Below, one piece after another: positions 1 through 11,213 of a stretch of DNA of 64,000 nucleotides (positions within the stretch are counted from its first letter, which is position 1; the number at the start of each line of letters is the position of its first letter). The position numbers were made by a program, and so were the translations under genes. Origin of the DNA: Adineta steineri (taxonomy: Eukaryota > Rotifera > Eurotatoria > Adinetida > Adinetidae); NCBI GenBank assembly GCA_905250115.1, contig CAJNOI010000174.1, positions 88,286-152,285 on the forward strand, written 5' to 3'. The notes under the pieces were generated by a model that saw only the letters and a program-made list of their open reading frames with translations, ran no database searches and was not told the origin of the DNA.

Positions 1-339
1 CTTTTATTTCATGTTCTTCATTATCGTTATCCATTTATTTATAATGATGATCAAACATTAACACTTTTAAGACGATATATTTGTTCAAGTCATACGCAAC
101 GAATTGCTTTATTTGATCAATATTGTTTAAATCAAACTGAATTACAAACACAAACAAGAGAATATCGTATGGAAAATCCAACTCCATCATATCCTTGTAA
201 ATTTGGTGAAAATTTTTCATTACTCGAACGACAACGTTTTGCAATTTATTTAATCGATCAATACTTAGTTAATTTTGATTCTCAACATTGTACACCTTTA
301 CCACAAACTTATTTTCATATTCCTAATCGATGTGTTTGA
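1..339 (+). CDS. C-terminal end of an unrecognised protein (5' truncated)
   Basis: An open frame of 112 codons runs from the window edge in frame 1 to a TGA at 337-339. It has no internal stop and its codon use matches the other genes here (A/T third positions). The visible part is rich in aromatic residues and Arg/Gln, with no signal peptide, membrane span or motif that I can name, and it ends in IPNRCV. The only in-frame ATG lies in the middle, so this is probably the last exon of a gene entering from the left. I cannot assign a family. The opposite-strand frame at 35-244 is its shadow. Confidence 0.55.
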   Translation, partial: LLFHVLHYRYPFIYNDDQTLTLLRRYICSSHTQRIALFDQYCLNQTELQTQTREYRMENPTPSYPCKFGENFSLLERQRFAIYLIDQYLVNFDSQHCTPLPQTYFHIPNRCV

Positions 340-432
340 TAGTCATTTTTTTCACATGTTTGTCTTATGGGAGAGAATAAATATCAACAAAAAAATAATA
401 ATATAAATTTCATATTACAGTGTCGATGGAAG

Positions 433-494
433 AATGATGGTGTAGGTGGGTGTGGATGTCTTTTCTTTAGTTAAACCTACACTCACCATTATTA
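433..494. repeat. Short imperfect hairpin, GGTGTAGGTGGGTGTGG type
   Basis: The left arm ATGGTGTAGGTGGGTG is followed about 25 nt later by the near complement CCTACACTCACCAT. It resembles three other GTGTGGGTG hairpins in this window, near 0.7, 5.2 and 51.2 kb. Confidence 0.45.
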
Positions 495-696
495 TAAGAT
501 TTAGTTTTATAACAACTTTTTATAACGGGGTACAATTCTTCTTTGTAGTTAATTTTTATTTCATCTCACTTATATTGAATTCACTTGAATTAAATAAAAA
601 GATATTCTACGTCACCGGTCTTGGTGACTGTCCATACTCAAATCATTGATTAGAAAAGAAGAAAAGCGTCTTCTCTCTTGCTTATAGTATAAACAA

Positions 697-746
697 GAGG
701 GTGTGGGTGGGTATGTAATCTGATAACAGCTGACACCCACACCTTC
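697..746. repeat. Short hairpin, GAGGGTGTGGGTG arms
   Basis: GAGGGTGTGGGTG at 697-709 is mirrored by CACCCACACCTTC at 734-746, with one mismatch and a 24-nt loop. The G-rich strand contains TGTGGG, the unit I recall as the telomeric repeat of the bdelloid Adineta vaga. That link is an inference. Confidence 0.55.
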
Positions 747-1122
747 GCTACAATACAATAATCAATATAAGTCAAACAAGGCAAGTTATTCTTTTCTTAT
801 TTTATTCCGATTTGTTTTTTTTACGTTCATTTTCAACATGTTTATTACAATGATAATCGACGACTTCTGGCATTATATTTATTTTTTTAACTTATAGAGA
901 ATATTCTCGTATTTAATGTTAGAAACGTCAACATGTCCGTGAAGATCTTTCACACGTACGTATTATATTATATATGTGTGTTGTCTTACCGGTGGGCTAT
1001 GTCCATCGCCTTTTCATTATTTACAGAGATGTTCCCTGTATGCGTACGTAAGTAAATAATAAAATATAGTTATTTTTCTCCTGCGTAAAGAAGACATTCT
1101 TTTATTTATTCAGAAGAAAAAA

Positions 1123-3696
1123 TTATAATTTCTTTTTTGCATTGTCAACAACCTCTTTCACAGCTTTAAGATCAGGATGATTTGGTGGTAATGAAACTTT
1201 CGTAATATCATAAGCACGTTCAAAATATGAGAGTGCTTTTGAGTATTCTCCCATGATATCATACATAATACCAATGCTGCCGTACGTAGCAGCCAAATCA
1301 GGATGATTTGCAGGAAGGATTTTTTCTTGGATTCCAAGTGCTTTTTCACAAAATGAAACTGATTTCGAGTACTCTCCCATTTTATAATACAACATACCAA
1401 TGCTGCTGTATGAAGCAGCCAAGTCAGGATGATTTGCAGAAAGGATTCTTTCTCGGATTCCAAGTGCTTTTTCATGAAATGAAAGTACTTTCGAGTACTC
1501 TCCTATGTTATCATACACACTACCAATGTTGTTGTAGGAAGTAGCCAAGTCAGGATGATTTGTAGGAAGAGTTTTTTCTCGGATTCCAAGTGCTTTTTCA
1601 TAAAATGAAAGTGCTTTCGTGTACTCCTTCATGTTCTGATACGCACTACCAATGTTGTTATAGGAATTATCCAAGTGAGGATGATTTGTAGGAAGAGTTT
1701 TTTCTTGGATTCCAAGTGCTTTTACGTAAAATGAAAGTGCTTTTGAATATTCTTTTATGTTATAATATAGAAGACCGACGTTGTTGTAGGAAGTAGCCAA
1801 GTCAGGATGATTTTCGGGAAGAGTTTTTTCTTGGATTCCAAGCGCTTTTTCATAAAATGCAATTGCTTTCGAGTACTCCCCGATATCATCATAAGCACTA
1901 GCGATGTTGTTATAGGTAATAGCCAAGTCAGGATGATTTGCAGGAAGAGCTTTTTCATTAATTCCAACTGCTTTTTCATAAAATGCAATTGCTTTCAAGT
2001 ACTCCCTCATACCATTATACGCACTGGCAATGTTGTTGTAGGACATAGCCATGTGAGGATGATTTTCAGGGAGAATTTTTTCATTGATTTCAAGTGCTTT
2101 TTCGAAAAATGAAAGTGCTTTCGAGTGCTCTTTCATATTCTTATACACACTACCAATGTTGTTGTGTGAAGTAGCCAACAAAGAATGATTTGCAGGAAGA
2201 GTTTTTTCCCACATTCCAAGTGCTTTTTCGAAATACTCGATAGCTTGTTCATAATGACCTTGCTGGTCTTTGACATATCCAAGATTATTATAATAAAATG
2301 GCTTGTCATCCTCACTCGATGGTTGTTCTAATACTACTTGATATAGTTCTTCAGCCTTATCGAAATGACCTGTTTTACGTAATAAATTACATAATCGGTG
2401 CCATCCTGTGCTACCGTCAACCTCTTTGCTTATACAGTCAGTCAATTGTCGAAGTTGTTCATCTTCGTCAGCAGTTAGTTGAAGTTCAACTTCATAAAGT
2501 CGATCATCATTGTCCGTTTGTTTAATTGCAGCTATTCGAAACACAGTGTGCATAGAGAAGAGAATTTCTTCTTCTGCTTTGAAATAACTAACCTCCTTAA
2601 TAGAGGCGAATGGTGTTGATGAGACACGAGGATCAATAGTCATTATAAAAAGTATTCCTACCATATCTGGATTTCCTAAGGCGCCCTTGGCGAACCGAAG
2701 GGAAACATCTTTTTTCGTGCTGGTGGATAAAAAATTATTAAACGACATGAGACCACCTTTTGTTTTTTTGAGTTTCTCGAAATCTGTTTTGAACAAACCT
2801 TGTCCTCGATAAACGAAAAACGGCTCACCATGATAATTCGAAAGTTGTTGTTCATGTAGTTGATGCAATTGTTGGTGAAGATCACGAATAAAAAATCCCA
2901 TATTAATAATTGTATCGGCATCCAATGTTCGAAGTGCTCGATTGAGCATTTGATAGGTAAAACACTCGCGTGTATACCACAAAATTGCTTGTTCTGGACG
3001 ATAATCACGCTTGAATTCAGCAATAACACTTAATTCATCAATATTGTCCGAATAAAATTTGCAACAATAAACTGCTAAGATGTCGATGGCTTGTTCTTGA
3101 TCATGTTCCATTTTAAGGAGAATATCCTTGAATATTTGTGTGTACATATAATTTGGTTCCAGTTGATTCAGACTGTCACTGGACACCACTTCATTCGTCG
3201 TGACAAAACTAATAGGGATTGAATCCTGATTAACTTGTTTGACACCTTCGTTTAAGGCGTCACAGATGTCCTTGATATTATTATGAACACCCTTGATCTT
3301 GTTCCAATTCTTGGTCCATTGTTCATGATAGGATACGTTGCCACAAAATATGTAAATAGCACCTAATGTTGGCATGCCATGAATTTCAGGAACCAAATGT
3401 TGACCAAGCGATCCCGACGTAATAACGAAAGCTTGTTCATCATTCGTTTGATCGAGAAATTGAATGCATGCATCTGATTGATTGAACATAATGACATCAT
3501 TGACAACAGTACGGAGCTGTGTCAACGTATCCTGGCAATCTTTGTTGTTTTGATCGATGGTTGCATCGACCCAAACCAACAGATAGTTTTGGGCCATGCG
3601 CTGACGTGTTGATGGCGTTGTTGTTGTCATAGTTGTATTAGATGCACCTGTACTGGAGACTGACCCAAACTTTTCTTTCGATTTTTTTGCGCCCAT
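1123..3696 (-). CDS. ADP-ribosyltransferase (ART) with kinesin-light-chain-like TPR array
   Basis: A single uninterrupted exon of 857 aa. It starts MGAKKSKEK, a plausible N-myristoylation signal (Gly2, Ser6). Residues 35-200 form an unassigned domain. Residues 290-390 look like an arginine-specific ART fold: VYRGQ with Arg297, a SFxxFLSTS stretch near 318-326 and an EEE at 375-377 that can supply the ExE catalytic pair (R-S-E triad). Residues about 432-845 hold one divergent TPR and then nine 42-residue KLC-type repeats (YNNIGxxY...EYSKALSFYEKALGI...LPxNHPDL). The family presumably modifies arginine on partner proteins, with the TPRs as a docking scaffold; the target is unknown. ART-TPR fusions are numerous in bdelloids. 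Lack of introns is notable beside its intron-rich neighbours. A TATA-like CTATATAAAT sits at 3781-3790 on the minus strand, about 85 nt upstream of the ATG. Confidence 0.85.
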   Translation of the reverse strand: MGAKKSKEKFGSVSSTGASNTTMTTTTPSTRQRMAQNYLLVWVDATIDQNNKDCQDTLTQLRTVVNDVIMFNQSDACIQFLDQTNDEQAFVITSGSLGQHLVPEIHGMPTLGAIYIFCGNVSYHEQWTKNWNKIKGVHNNIKDICDALNEGVKQVNQDSIPISFVTTNEVVSSDSLNQLEPNYMYTQIFKDILLKMEHDQEQAIDILAVYCCKFYSDNIDELSVIAEFKRDYRPEQAILWYTRECFTYQMLNRALRTLDADTIINMGFFIRDLHQQLHQLHEQQLSNYHGEPFFVYRGQGLFKTDFEKLKKTKGGLMSFNNFLSTSTKKDVSLRFAKGALGNPDMVGILFIMTIDPRVSSTPFASIKEVSYFKAEEEILFSMHTVFRIAAIKQTDNDDRLYEVELQLTADEDEQLRQLTDCISKEVDGSTGWHRLCNLLRKTGHFDKAEELYQVVLEQPSSEDDKPFYYNNLGYVKDQQGHYEQAIEYFEKALGMWEKTLPANHSLLATSHNNIGSVYKNMKEHSKALSFFEKALEINEKILPENHPHMAMSYNNIASAYNGMREYLKAIAFYEKAVGINEKALPANHPDLAITYNNIASAYDDIGEYSKAIAFYEKALGIQEKTLPENHPDLATSYNNVGLLYYNIKEYSKALSFYVKALGIQEKTLPTNHPHLDNSYNNIGSAYQNMKEYTKALSFYEKALGIREKTLPTNHPDLATSYNNIGSVYDNIGEYSKVLSFHEKALGIRERILSANHPDLAASYSSIGMLYYKMGEYSKSVSFCEKALGIQEKILPANHPDLAATYGSIGIMYDIMGEYSKALSYFERAYDITKVSLPPNHPDLKAVKEVVDNAKKKL
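1170..2320 (-). repeat. Coding tandem repeat, about nine 126-bp units
   Basis: The TPR part of the ART gene is a DNA-level tandem array. Every 126 bp the + strand shows close copies of TTTTTCATAAAATGAAAGTG and GGATTCCAAGTGC. The similarity exceeds what 42-aa protein repeats require, which suggests recent unit duplication or gene conversion. Confidence 0.8.
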
Positions 3697-5192
3697 ATTA
3701 ATGTGAGTTGTAATTTGACAATGAATGTGAACTTGTAATTGAGTGTGTTGATTAGAGAGACAACAGAGATTACAATATCGATTTATATAGGCAACGATTG
3801 TTTTTTCTCGATTCTTCTGCCAGATACAATGTTTGTATTATTTTGTTGACATAAAAAGGGAATCTTATCACCTAGTTATTATTAATAGCACACTATGGTG
3901 AAAAAAACACAGAGAGAAAGAGAGAGAAATAAACCAAACTCGAACGAACAAAACACAAAAAAGCCAACTGTGCATTTTAATTCATTGTTTTTCTTTCCAA
4001 ATTTTTCTTATTTACGTCTGCGCAATTATTTCAGTATGTCACTGCGTGGATGATACTTTTTCGGCGAATTTTATTACTTCTTTCTTTCGCTCTTTGTCAT
4101 TCATAAGTGAGGTTCACAACAATTGTATATTAATCATTCTATTGACACTGGATCAATCAACCAGAAGAAAAATAAGATTGAAGAATATTTTTAAATTGTA
4201 AACTAGTGTTAACAATAATCTTATATTTTACAAATTTTGATATTAGTCAATGGAAAGTGAAAAAAATTACACACATCAGTATAATCGTGCTTATGATAAA
4301 TATAATTTGATAAAAAAGAACATTATCAATAATATTTCATTTAAATTGTGTATTTTATAGGAATGTCTTGAATAAAGTCTATTGAGAACGATTCTGTACA
4401 CTATAAACAACTTTGTGCACATTGTAGAATTGGTGGATACATCATATCTCATATCGAGAATAGATTGTATACGTGTTTTGTTTTGTTTATATTTATAAAC
4501 TCTGCAGTTTTTAAGCATCGGTAGGAATGTGTCGAAGACACAAATTATCGCTTCTGCTTTCACGGTACAAATAAAAAGGTATTATCGAGAGTATCCATGT
4601 GGCTTCTATAAATTCAAATTGATTCTGCTAAAAGAAAGTTTGTTAACGACACAGCCATTATTTAATGGCGAATGACTATATTCTTTTTTTAGATGCTTTT
4701 AAAAATATAAATACGAAATGCGAGAGAGATCAACAAAGAAAAGTACATTGGCAACGAACAAAACAAACTTTCATGTCTAATTATTATGATTATCATCATT
4801 CTTTTTTTTCGTTCTTGTATATATACAGTCTGTGAAAGTAAAGTATGTGTAAACAAATGAGTTGCAAAAAGAAATATAACGAATATTTTTCGTTTTATCT
4901 TGCTGTATCCTTTCATGCAATTATTGAATAGATATACAACCATCCTGATGATGAACAATTAATAAAAACTGTTTAAGATATATGAGACAATTCTTATCGA
5001 TTTAATTGACGAAGCAAAATGCTAATGTTATTCAACATGATAATTGTTTTTGAACATGTTGACAATTATAAATTTACATTTCAAATAATAATATGAATGT
5101 TTCTTGCATATTTATCTTTTCGAGTTTTCTTAGTATCTTGTATTTCATTATTCATAGAAGTTATAATCCTTTCATCGCAGAATAAATCAACA

Positions 5193-5259
5193 GAGGGTGT
5201 GCGTGTTGGTGGATGTGTATGATTTATAAATCGAATACTGCAACCACACCCACACCCTC
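5193..5259. repeat. Short hairpin, GAGGGTGTGCGTG arms
   Basis: GAGGGTGTGCGTG at 5193-5205 pairs imperfectly with CCACACCCACACCCTC at 5244-5259. Same type as the hairpins near 0.45, 0.7 and 51.2 kb. Confidence 0.55.
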
Positions 5260-5829
5260 AAGTTTATTTAATTGAAATTGATTCGACTTAAAAGTTTCAT
5301 GAAATTTCTGCATGTCGAAAAACTCCAATCGTAGCGATCGTTTTTATTTTATATAGAACTGATGATCATGACATAAAAATAAAATGACAACAAATCTGAT
5401 GCATTGATTTGAGTCATTGCGGATCTCTTGAGATAATGAAAACATGTAGACATTTTGCCAGTGAATTGTTATTACTCTCTACAGAACGTTTTTTCTTGTT
5501 AGAGTGGTTGTGAGATAATATCAATATGTATATCCATCTAACCATCTCATCCACACATTTAAATGAAACGAAAGTACACCTACTCAATACTACTTACTGT
5601 TTGATTGTTTGCTATGATTTTATTGAGAATATTCGACTCTTTCGTAAAAGATCAACAGTATCTTCAATTAAAAAATACAAACAACATGTGCTGTCGCTCT
5701 TTTATTTGGAAAAGATCTGTTAATGATTTCATAGAATGTTTTACTATGTTTTTCAAACTTTGAACATATTTGGAGACTTTTTGATAACGGCAAAACCGTA
5801 TTTGGGGCTCAGCAGAGCACCACTTTTTT

Positions 5830-6720
5830 TAAGAATGGACTTCAGTATCGATATTAGACAACTGGAAAAGTTCCTCTGCATCTTTTGCATCTTCAAAATA
5901 TTGTTTCGTTGTTATTGATTTTTCCTTTATTATTTCATACTGAAGTGTAAGTTTGGCTTTCTTGTAAGAAGGTGTCTTAATTTCGAGGACTTGCTTATAT
6001 TGGTATCCATTTTGGAACCCAATTTTAGAATTTTATAAAAAGTTTCGTATCGATTAGTTAATTCCTTGAGTATACGATTCTAGTTTCTTAAAGGCGAACT
6101 CAGCTTGAAAAGAAGCTAAATATGCTTCTTTCAATTCTTGCACGAAGGTTGACCACAATGTTAATGTAGCTTTGATATTTTTATACCAACGACGAGCTTC
6201 TCCACGTATAGAATACGAAATTAAATTTGAGCTGTATCAATAAGATGTTCGATATCTTCTAGCCATTATTTGAAGTCTTCTTTTCCACCTTGGAATATTT
6301 TTGGGTTTTTAATTAAATTGTCTACGATGACTTTGTGTAATACGTATATTGCCTGAGCGAGATTACCGGTATTATGTACGATGCTTTTAGATGGTGCAAT
6401 TTTCGATCAATTTTCGGACTCATCATCCAGTGCAGTTGATCTTAAAACGGGGCGTGGTGGTATATTATCGGTTAAATCTAAATTATTTGTAGTTTTTTTA
6501 ATGTGTTAAAAGATTCAATGTAAAATTATTTTGAGGCGTAGGATGTGTGTTATGTTCCGATAAAAGATAGTTTGTTAATAGAAATTCATAGAAATCGTCG
6601 AATGATTTAATATATTTTCTTTTGCATCATCATCAACAAGATAAGGTAACGAAAGGTACTTGAAATGTGATATAAATTAAAATTTTTTGTGTTATCTAAC
6701 CATTCTATTACATTTTCCAA
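5830..6720 (-). pseudogene. Degenerate LTR-retrotransposon Gag remnant
   Basis: Read on the minus strand, several frames joined by stops and small indels give a recognisable Gag-like capsid protein. Segments seen in order include VIEWLDNTKNFNLYH, SFDDFYEFLLTNYLLSEH, IFQGGKEDFK, WLEDIEHL, SIRGEARRWYKN, WSTFVQELKEAYLASFQAEF, SKSSKLRHLL and EDAKDAEELFQLSN. The GEARRWY...W..F.....Y...F pattern is that of retrotransposon Gag domains. At least four in-frame stops and at least two frame changes show it is dead. No LTR, protease or reverse transcriptase is visible beside it, so this is an isolated fragment. Gypsy-like identity is likely but not certain. Confidence 0.65.
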
Positions 6721-8050
6721 TATGTGTATATCCTAACGAAAATAAAAGCAACTGAACAGGAGAAAAACAACTTGATTAGAGAAGCGAAAAAATGGGAAAA
6801 AACGACAAGATTGTCATTATGTGACATCTATTGACACTGACAACCTGTACTGAAAAAGCAGATTTAGGACTACACTTCTAACTATTTATATATAGTAGCG
6901 AAGAAAACTTGATCTTTAGAGTTCACATTATGTAAATAAGCGACTGATTTTACATTTTCGATATTTCTTGATTATATTTCGTATGATTAAATCGGAATAA
7001 ACTGATTCATTTTCATTAATAAATTATTTATATACTCAACAATGTAGCGGCATTATCAAGCAGTCAACAAGATCTCGATTCATAATGAAATAAAAGCTTT
7101 ATTTCATTCAAAAGATAAAACACAATCATTTCATACTATATTTCTGAAACTTATCGTTACAATCGAATAAAGAAAAATATCGCTTATTGGTTCTAGTCGA
7201 TTAGAAAGAAAAGAAATGATTTCGATACTTTATTTAATACAAAGAAAATAAATAAATATTCAATGATCAAAAGATTCAAAATTATCTAGTAAATATTTTG
7301 AGTTTAATAATAAGCAAAGAAATCTTCTTTTCTCTCGTGTTATTATCAATAAGTATTCTAGTCAGAGAAGCTTTGTAAAAAAACGATATTTTTTACGCGT
7401 AAAAAGCGCACATTTTTGCGCGGTTAAAAATAAATTTTCTTTTGAAGGAAAAAGAGGCTTGTAAACATTAATGTTATGAATTCATTTTTCTCAAAAAGAA
7501 ATTTCTTTTTTTCTTAGCGCACAACAACGTCGTCGTTTTCAAAGGTTGTCTGACTGAGATAGCTCTCTTTCTTTCTTTCTTTTTATTATTTTAATTAATC
7601 GAAACCTGCACGTGTAAAGTATTTGTTTTTATTTTATCATTTTCATACACATATTCTTAACCATCGAATTTATTTCTTTTAAAAAAAAGCATTATTTTGC
7701 ATTTATATAACAAAAGTTCATAGCAAATTCATTGTTTTTTTTCTTCAATGCGTCAGCTGGTATTCGTGACAATAGTTGATTGATGTGTGTGTGTAGGATA
7801 CAAATGTATGTTATAAGATGATTCATTTTCAAAACGACTAACATAATTGTGTTTTCGATTTAAAAATATTTGTTTTTGACATCATATCACTACGAATAAC
7901 GCAAAAAAAAGTTTTGTAAAATGTTATATGATAATCATATAAAGGTAATATTGACACAAGTGAAGCGAAGACATAGATCGTTATACATATATAATCAAGT
8001 TTTTATATTGCTGTTTTTTTTTATTTTTGATAACGAAAAACAAAGTATTA

Positions 8051-11000
8051 ATGATGAATAACGAATATGGTTCAACAGGAATATTGGATCAACTTAAATC
8101 TGGTTCATTTATGACTAAACAAAAATTTAATGGTAAAAAATTTCCTCGTCGATTTTTTCTTCATGAACGTGAAGGTTTTATAACCTATGAAAAATCTCGT
8201 AAAATGTTTGGTAAACCAAGAATATGTAAGTCGAAATATTCTTTTTTTTTCTCAATACAATTTTTTTTTAATAATCTAGATAATGTAAAAGATATTGATG
8301 AAATTCGTTCAGGAATTCATTCGCCAGGATTTGAGAAACTTGTTAAACGTGGTATTATCAAAAATAAGGATGTATAAGCATTAAAAAAAACTTGAAATGT
8401 ATTTTTTATCTATAATTAAATATATTTAAGGATGAACGAGTTTTTTCAATAATGTATGATAATTATCGAAAGCAAGAACATTTAATTGCATCGGATATAG
8501 ATACAAGGCAATTATGGATAGAAGGTTTACAACAATTAATAAAACGACATGGTCAACAAACTCAATATCATTTAATTCAAGAAGAAAAGTTAGAAAAAAA
8601 AAATAAAAAGATTCTTTTTAGAAGAATTTATTATTCGATATTTTCAGATGGATTTTAGATTTTTTTCATCTAGCTGATAAAAATCGTTCAAATACATTAA
8701 CAAAAAAAGAATGTCGAGATTTACTTACAAATGCATTTCAAGTTGAATTACCTAATCATATTTTTGAACAAATGTTTAAAGTAAAATTAAATTTTTCATT
8801 TTTATTAATTTATTAATTTATTTATTTTATAGCAAGCAGATAAATCAAATGAAGGTGTTTTAAGTTCTGATGAATTTATTACATTTTTTCATATATTAAC
8901 ACGTCGAAAAGATCTTTATGAAATTATGAAAAAGTTATTTTGATTATTTCAATTATTGATTAATATATATATATATTTTAGACATACAAAAGTTGCCTAT
9001 ATACAACCAATGGAAAAAGTTTATATGGACAAAAATGATTTATACACATTTCTTCGACAATGTCAAAATAAAAATATGAATTTACTTCAATTAGAACAAG
9101 TACAAGATATAATCAACGAATATGAAAAGAATACTGAATTACGTGATAAAGGTCTTTTAAGTCTTGATGGTATGTTTATGCAGATATTATTGGAAGGGTT
9201 TTTTTTCACGGGGATATGGATTAAAAAGAATAAATATTTTTTCGTTTTGAGGATTTCGAAATATGTTCTTATCAGAAGATTTCGATATTATTGGATCATA
9301 TCATTCACGTCAGATATATCAAGATATGACAAGGTATAGACAAATAAACATAGATATACAATTACAATAAATATTTTATTTGAAATAATTTAGACCGTTA
9401 TGTGATTATTATATTAATACATCTCATAATACGTATGACTAGAATTTTTTTTTCTATTATTAAATAAAATTTTCGTATTTTAGTTATTTATTCTATAGTC
9501 AAGTATCTGGTCGTAGTAATCCAGAAGCTTATAATCGAGTATTACTTATGGGTTGTCGAGCTGTTGAACTTGATTGTTATGATGGTGATAATGGTCGACC
9601 AATAGTTACTCATGCTCATACATTTGTAAAACCATGTTCATTTGAATCAATTATTCGCTCTATAGAACCAAATCTTTTCAAAGCATCACCGTAATTATTT
9701 TTGAAGAATTTTCTTTTCTTCTATGCATTTCTTTTTAAAAATAAGGTACCCAGTTATATTAAATATTGAAAATCATTGTTCATTAGAACAACAAAAACAA
9801 ATGGCACGAATTTTAATAGATATTCTTGGCGGTAAATAAATAAGTAGAAAATATACAATAGCATTCTCTTTTATAAATATAGATCGACTAATTACAAAAC
9901 CATTACCAAATAAAGATCCATCAATTTTACCATCACCAGAAGATTTAAAACATAGAGTTCTTATTCGTGTTAGTAAATTTTACTATACACAAACAAAAAT
10001 ATGATTTTATATTTGTATTTCTTAGAGTAAAAAAATATCAACAGCACATGACGAAGCAGATGATAATGATACAATTCTAAATCCATTAAGCAAGGTATGT
10101 CTGTATTTTTATTCTATTATATACTAGAAGATATATACTATCTAATATTATAGGATATACAACCAGAACTAGCTGCACTTTTTATCTATTTACAAAATGT
10201 ACCTTTTCGTGATAGTGTTTATTCAAAAGTTCATTGTAAGTTATTAATATTCTTTTATAAATATTAATTAAATGTTTTTTTTGTGCCATAAGATTCACCA
10301 TTTCATTCATCATCTTTGGCAGAAAATACTTTCTATAAACTTGCACAATCCGAACCACTTAATTTAGTTGAACAAACAACACGGCGTCTTCTACGTTTAT
10401 ATCCTGGTGGTATAAGACAAGATTCAAGTAATCCAGATCCTATAGAACCTTGGAATTTTGGTATACAAATGGTTGCTTTAAACTATCATACCGAAGATGA
10501 TGCGATAGCATTATGTCATGGTAAATTTCTTGATAATGGTGGTTGTGGTTATGTACTTAAACCAAATTATTTAATTAATGCTAAACATACATATTTTAAT
10601 CCATTAAGTTATGATACAAATCTTGATTCTCCTCAAATTTTAACAATAAAAATTATTAGTGGACAATTTTTACCTCGATCAAATGTAAAAACATCAGATA
10701 TACCTGATCCATATGTTAGAATATCAACACATGGTTTACATTGCGACGACTACGCACGAAAAACAAAAGTTATTGATAATAATGGATTTGATCCAAATTG
10801 GAATGAAACATTTCAATTTCATATAAAATATCCTCAAATGTGTCTTATAAATATATCTGTTATGGATTATGATGTATTAACACAAAACGATAGAATTGCT
10901 TATTTTTGTTCACCATTAACAATGATACAAACAGGTAATTAATAGTTAAATCTAATCCATTATTTTATTTTCTAATTAGGATACCGTCATATTCATCTAC

Positions 11001-11104
11001 GAGCTAATAACAACGATCAAACTTATTCCACTCTATTTGTACATATTAATATTCAACATGAAAATGATGATAACGATCAAACTATTATAAGTACACGATT
11101 TTAA
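8051..11104 (+). CDS. PLCD: Phospholipase C-delta, copy A
   Basis: Fifteen exons: 8051-8225, 8280-8371, 8431-8588, 8648-8780, 8833-8933, 8982-9169, 9252-9333, 9394-9432, 9484-9690, 9746-9831, 9883-9968, 10026-10094, 10154-10235, 10293-10934, 10980-11104; 754 aa, the normal PLC-delta length. Phosphoinositide-specific PLC splits PIP2 into IP3 and diacylglycerol. Order: PH-like region, EF hands, catalytic X barrel half, Y half, C2. X keeps the catalytic [20 protein letters not shown] and LNIENHCS motifs; Y keeps [11 protein letters not shown] and DNGGCGY. C2 carries DPYVRIS and DPNWNE. In EF hand 1 ([13 protein letters not shown]) the usual Gly is Asn, so calcium binding there may be weak. The ATG at 8051 is chosen over an in-frame TTG; a second ATG follows immediately. 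Several small exon boundaries are hand-placed. Copy B lies at 24.7-27.8 kb. Confidence 0.85.
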
Positions 11105-11213
11105 TAAATAATATCCGTGCGCTTCCTTTTCTTTTATGTATTTATTTTTATTCTTTATTCGAAATCTTTCATATCGAATTCAGAAATGCACTATAAGTTA
11201 ACAAATAAAACAA

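Larger units (their letters stand above)
340..1122. other. Intergenic, two short G-rich hairpins
   Basis: There is no convincing coding frame between the unrecognised gene and the ART-TPR stop codon. The only structure seen is two inverted repeats built on GTGTGGGTG, listed separately. The rest is AT-rich spacer that includes the 3' flanks of two convergent genes. Confidence 0.5.
3697..8050. other. Gene-poor intergenic region with a decayed retroelement
   Basis: No intact gene is seen. The first 150 nt hold the presumed promoter of the ART gene. A hairpin lies near 5.2 kb and a degenerate Gag near 5.8-6.7 kb (both listed). The remaining open frames are short, AT-driven and without homology that I can recognise. 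The last few hundred nt precede the PLC-delta copy A start. Confidence 0.5.

Noticed and set aside
3697..3800. Upstream intron or 5' exon for the ART-TPR gene
   Set aside because: A TATA-like box about 85 nt upstream and the complete domain set make a single-exon gene the simplest reading.
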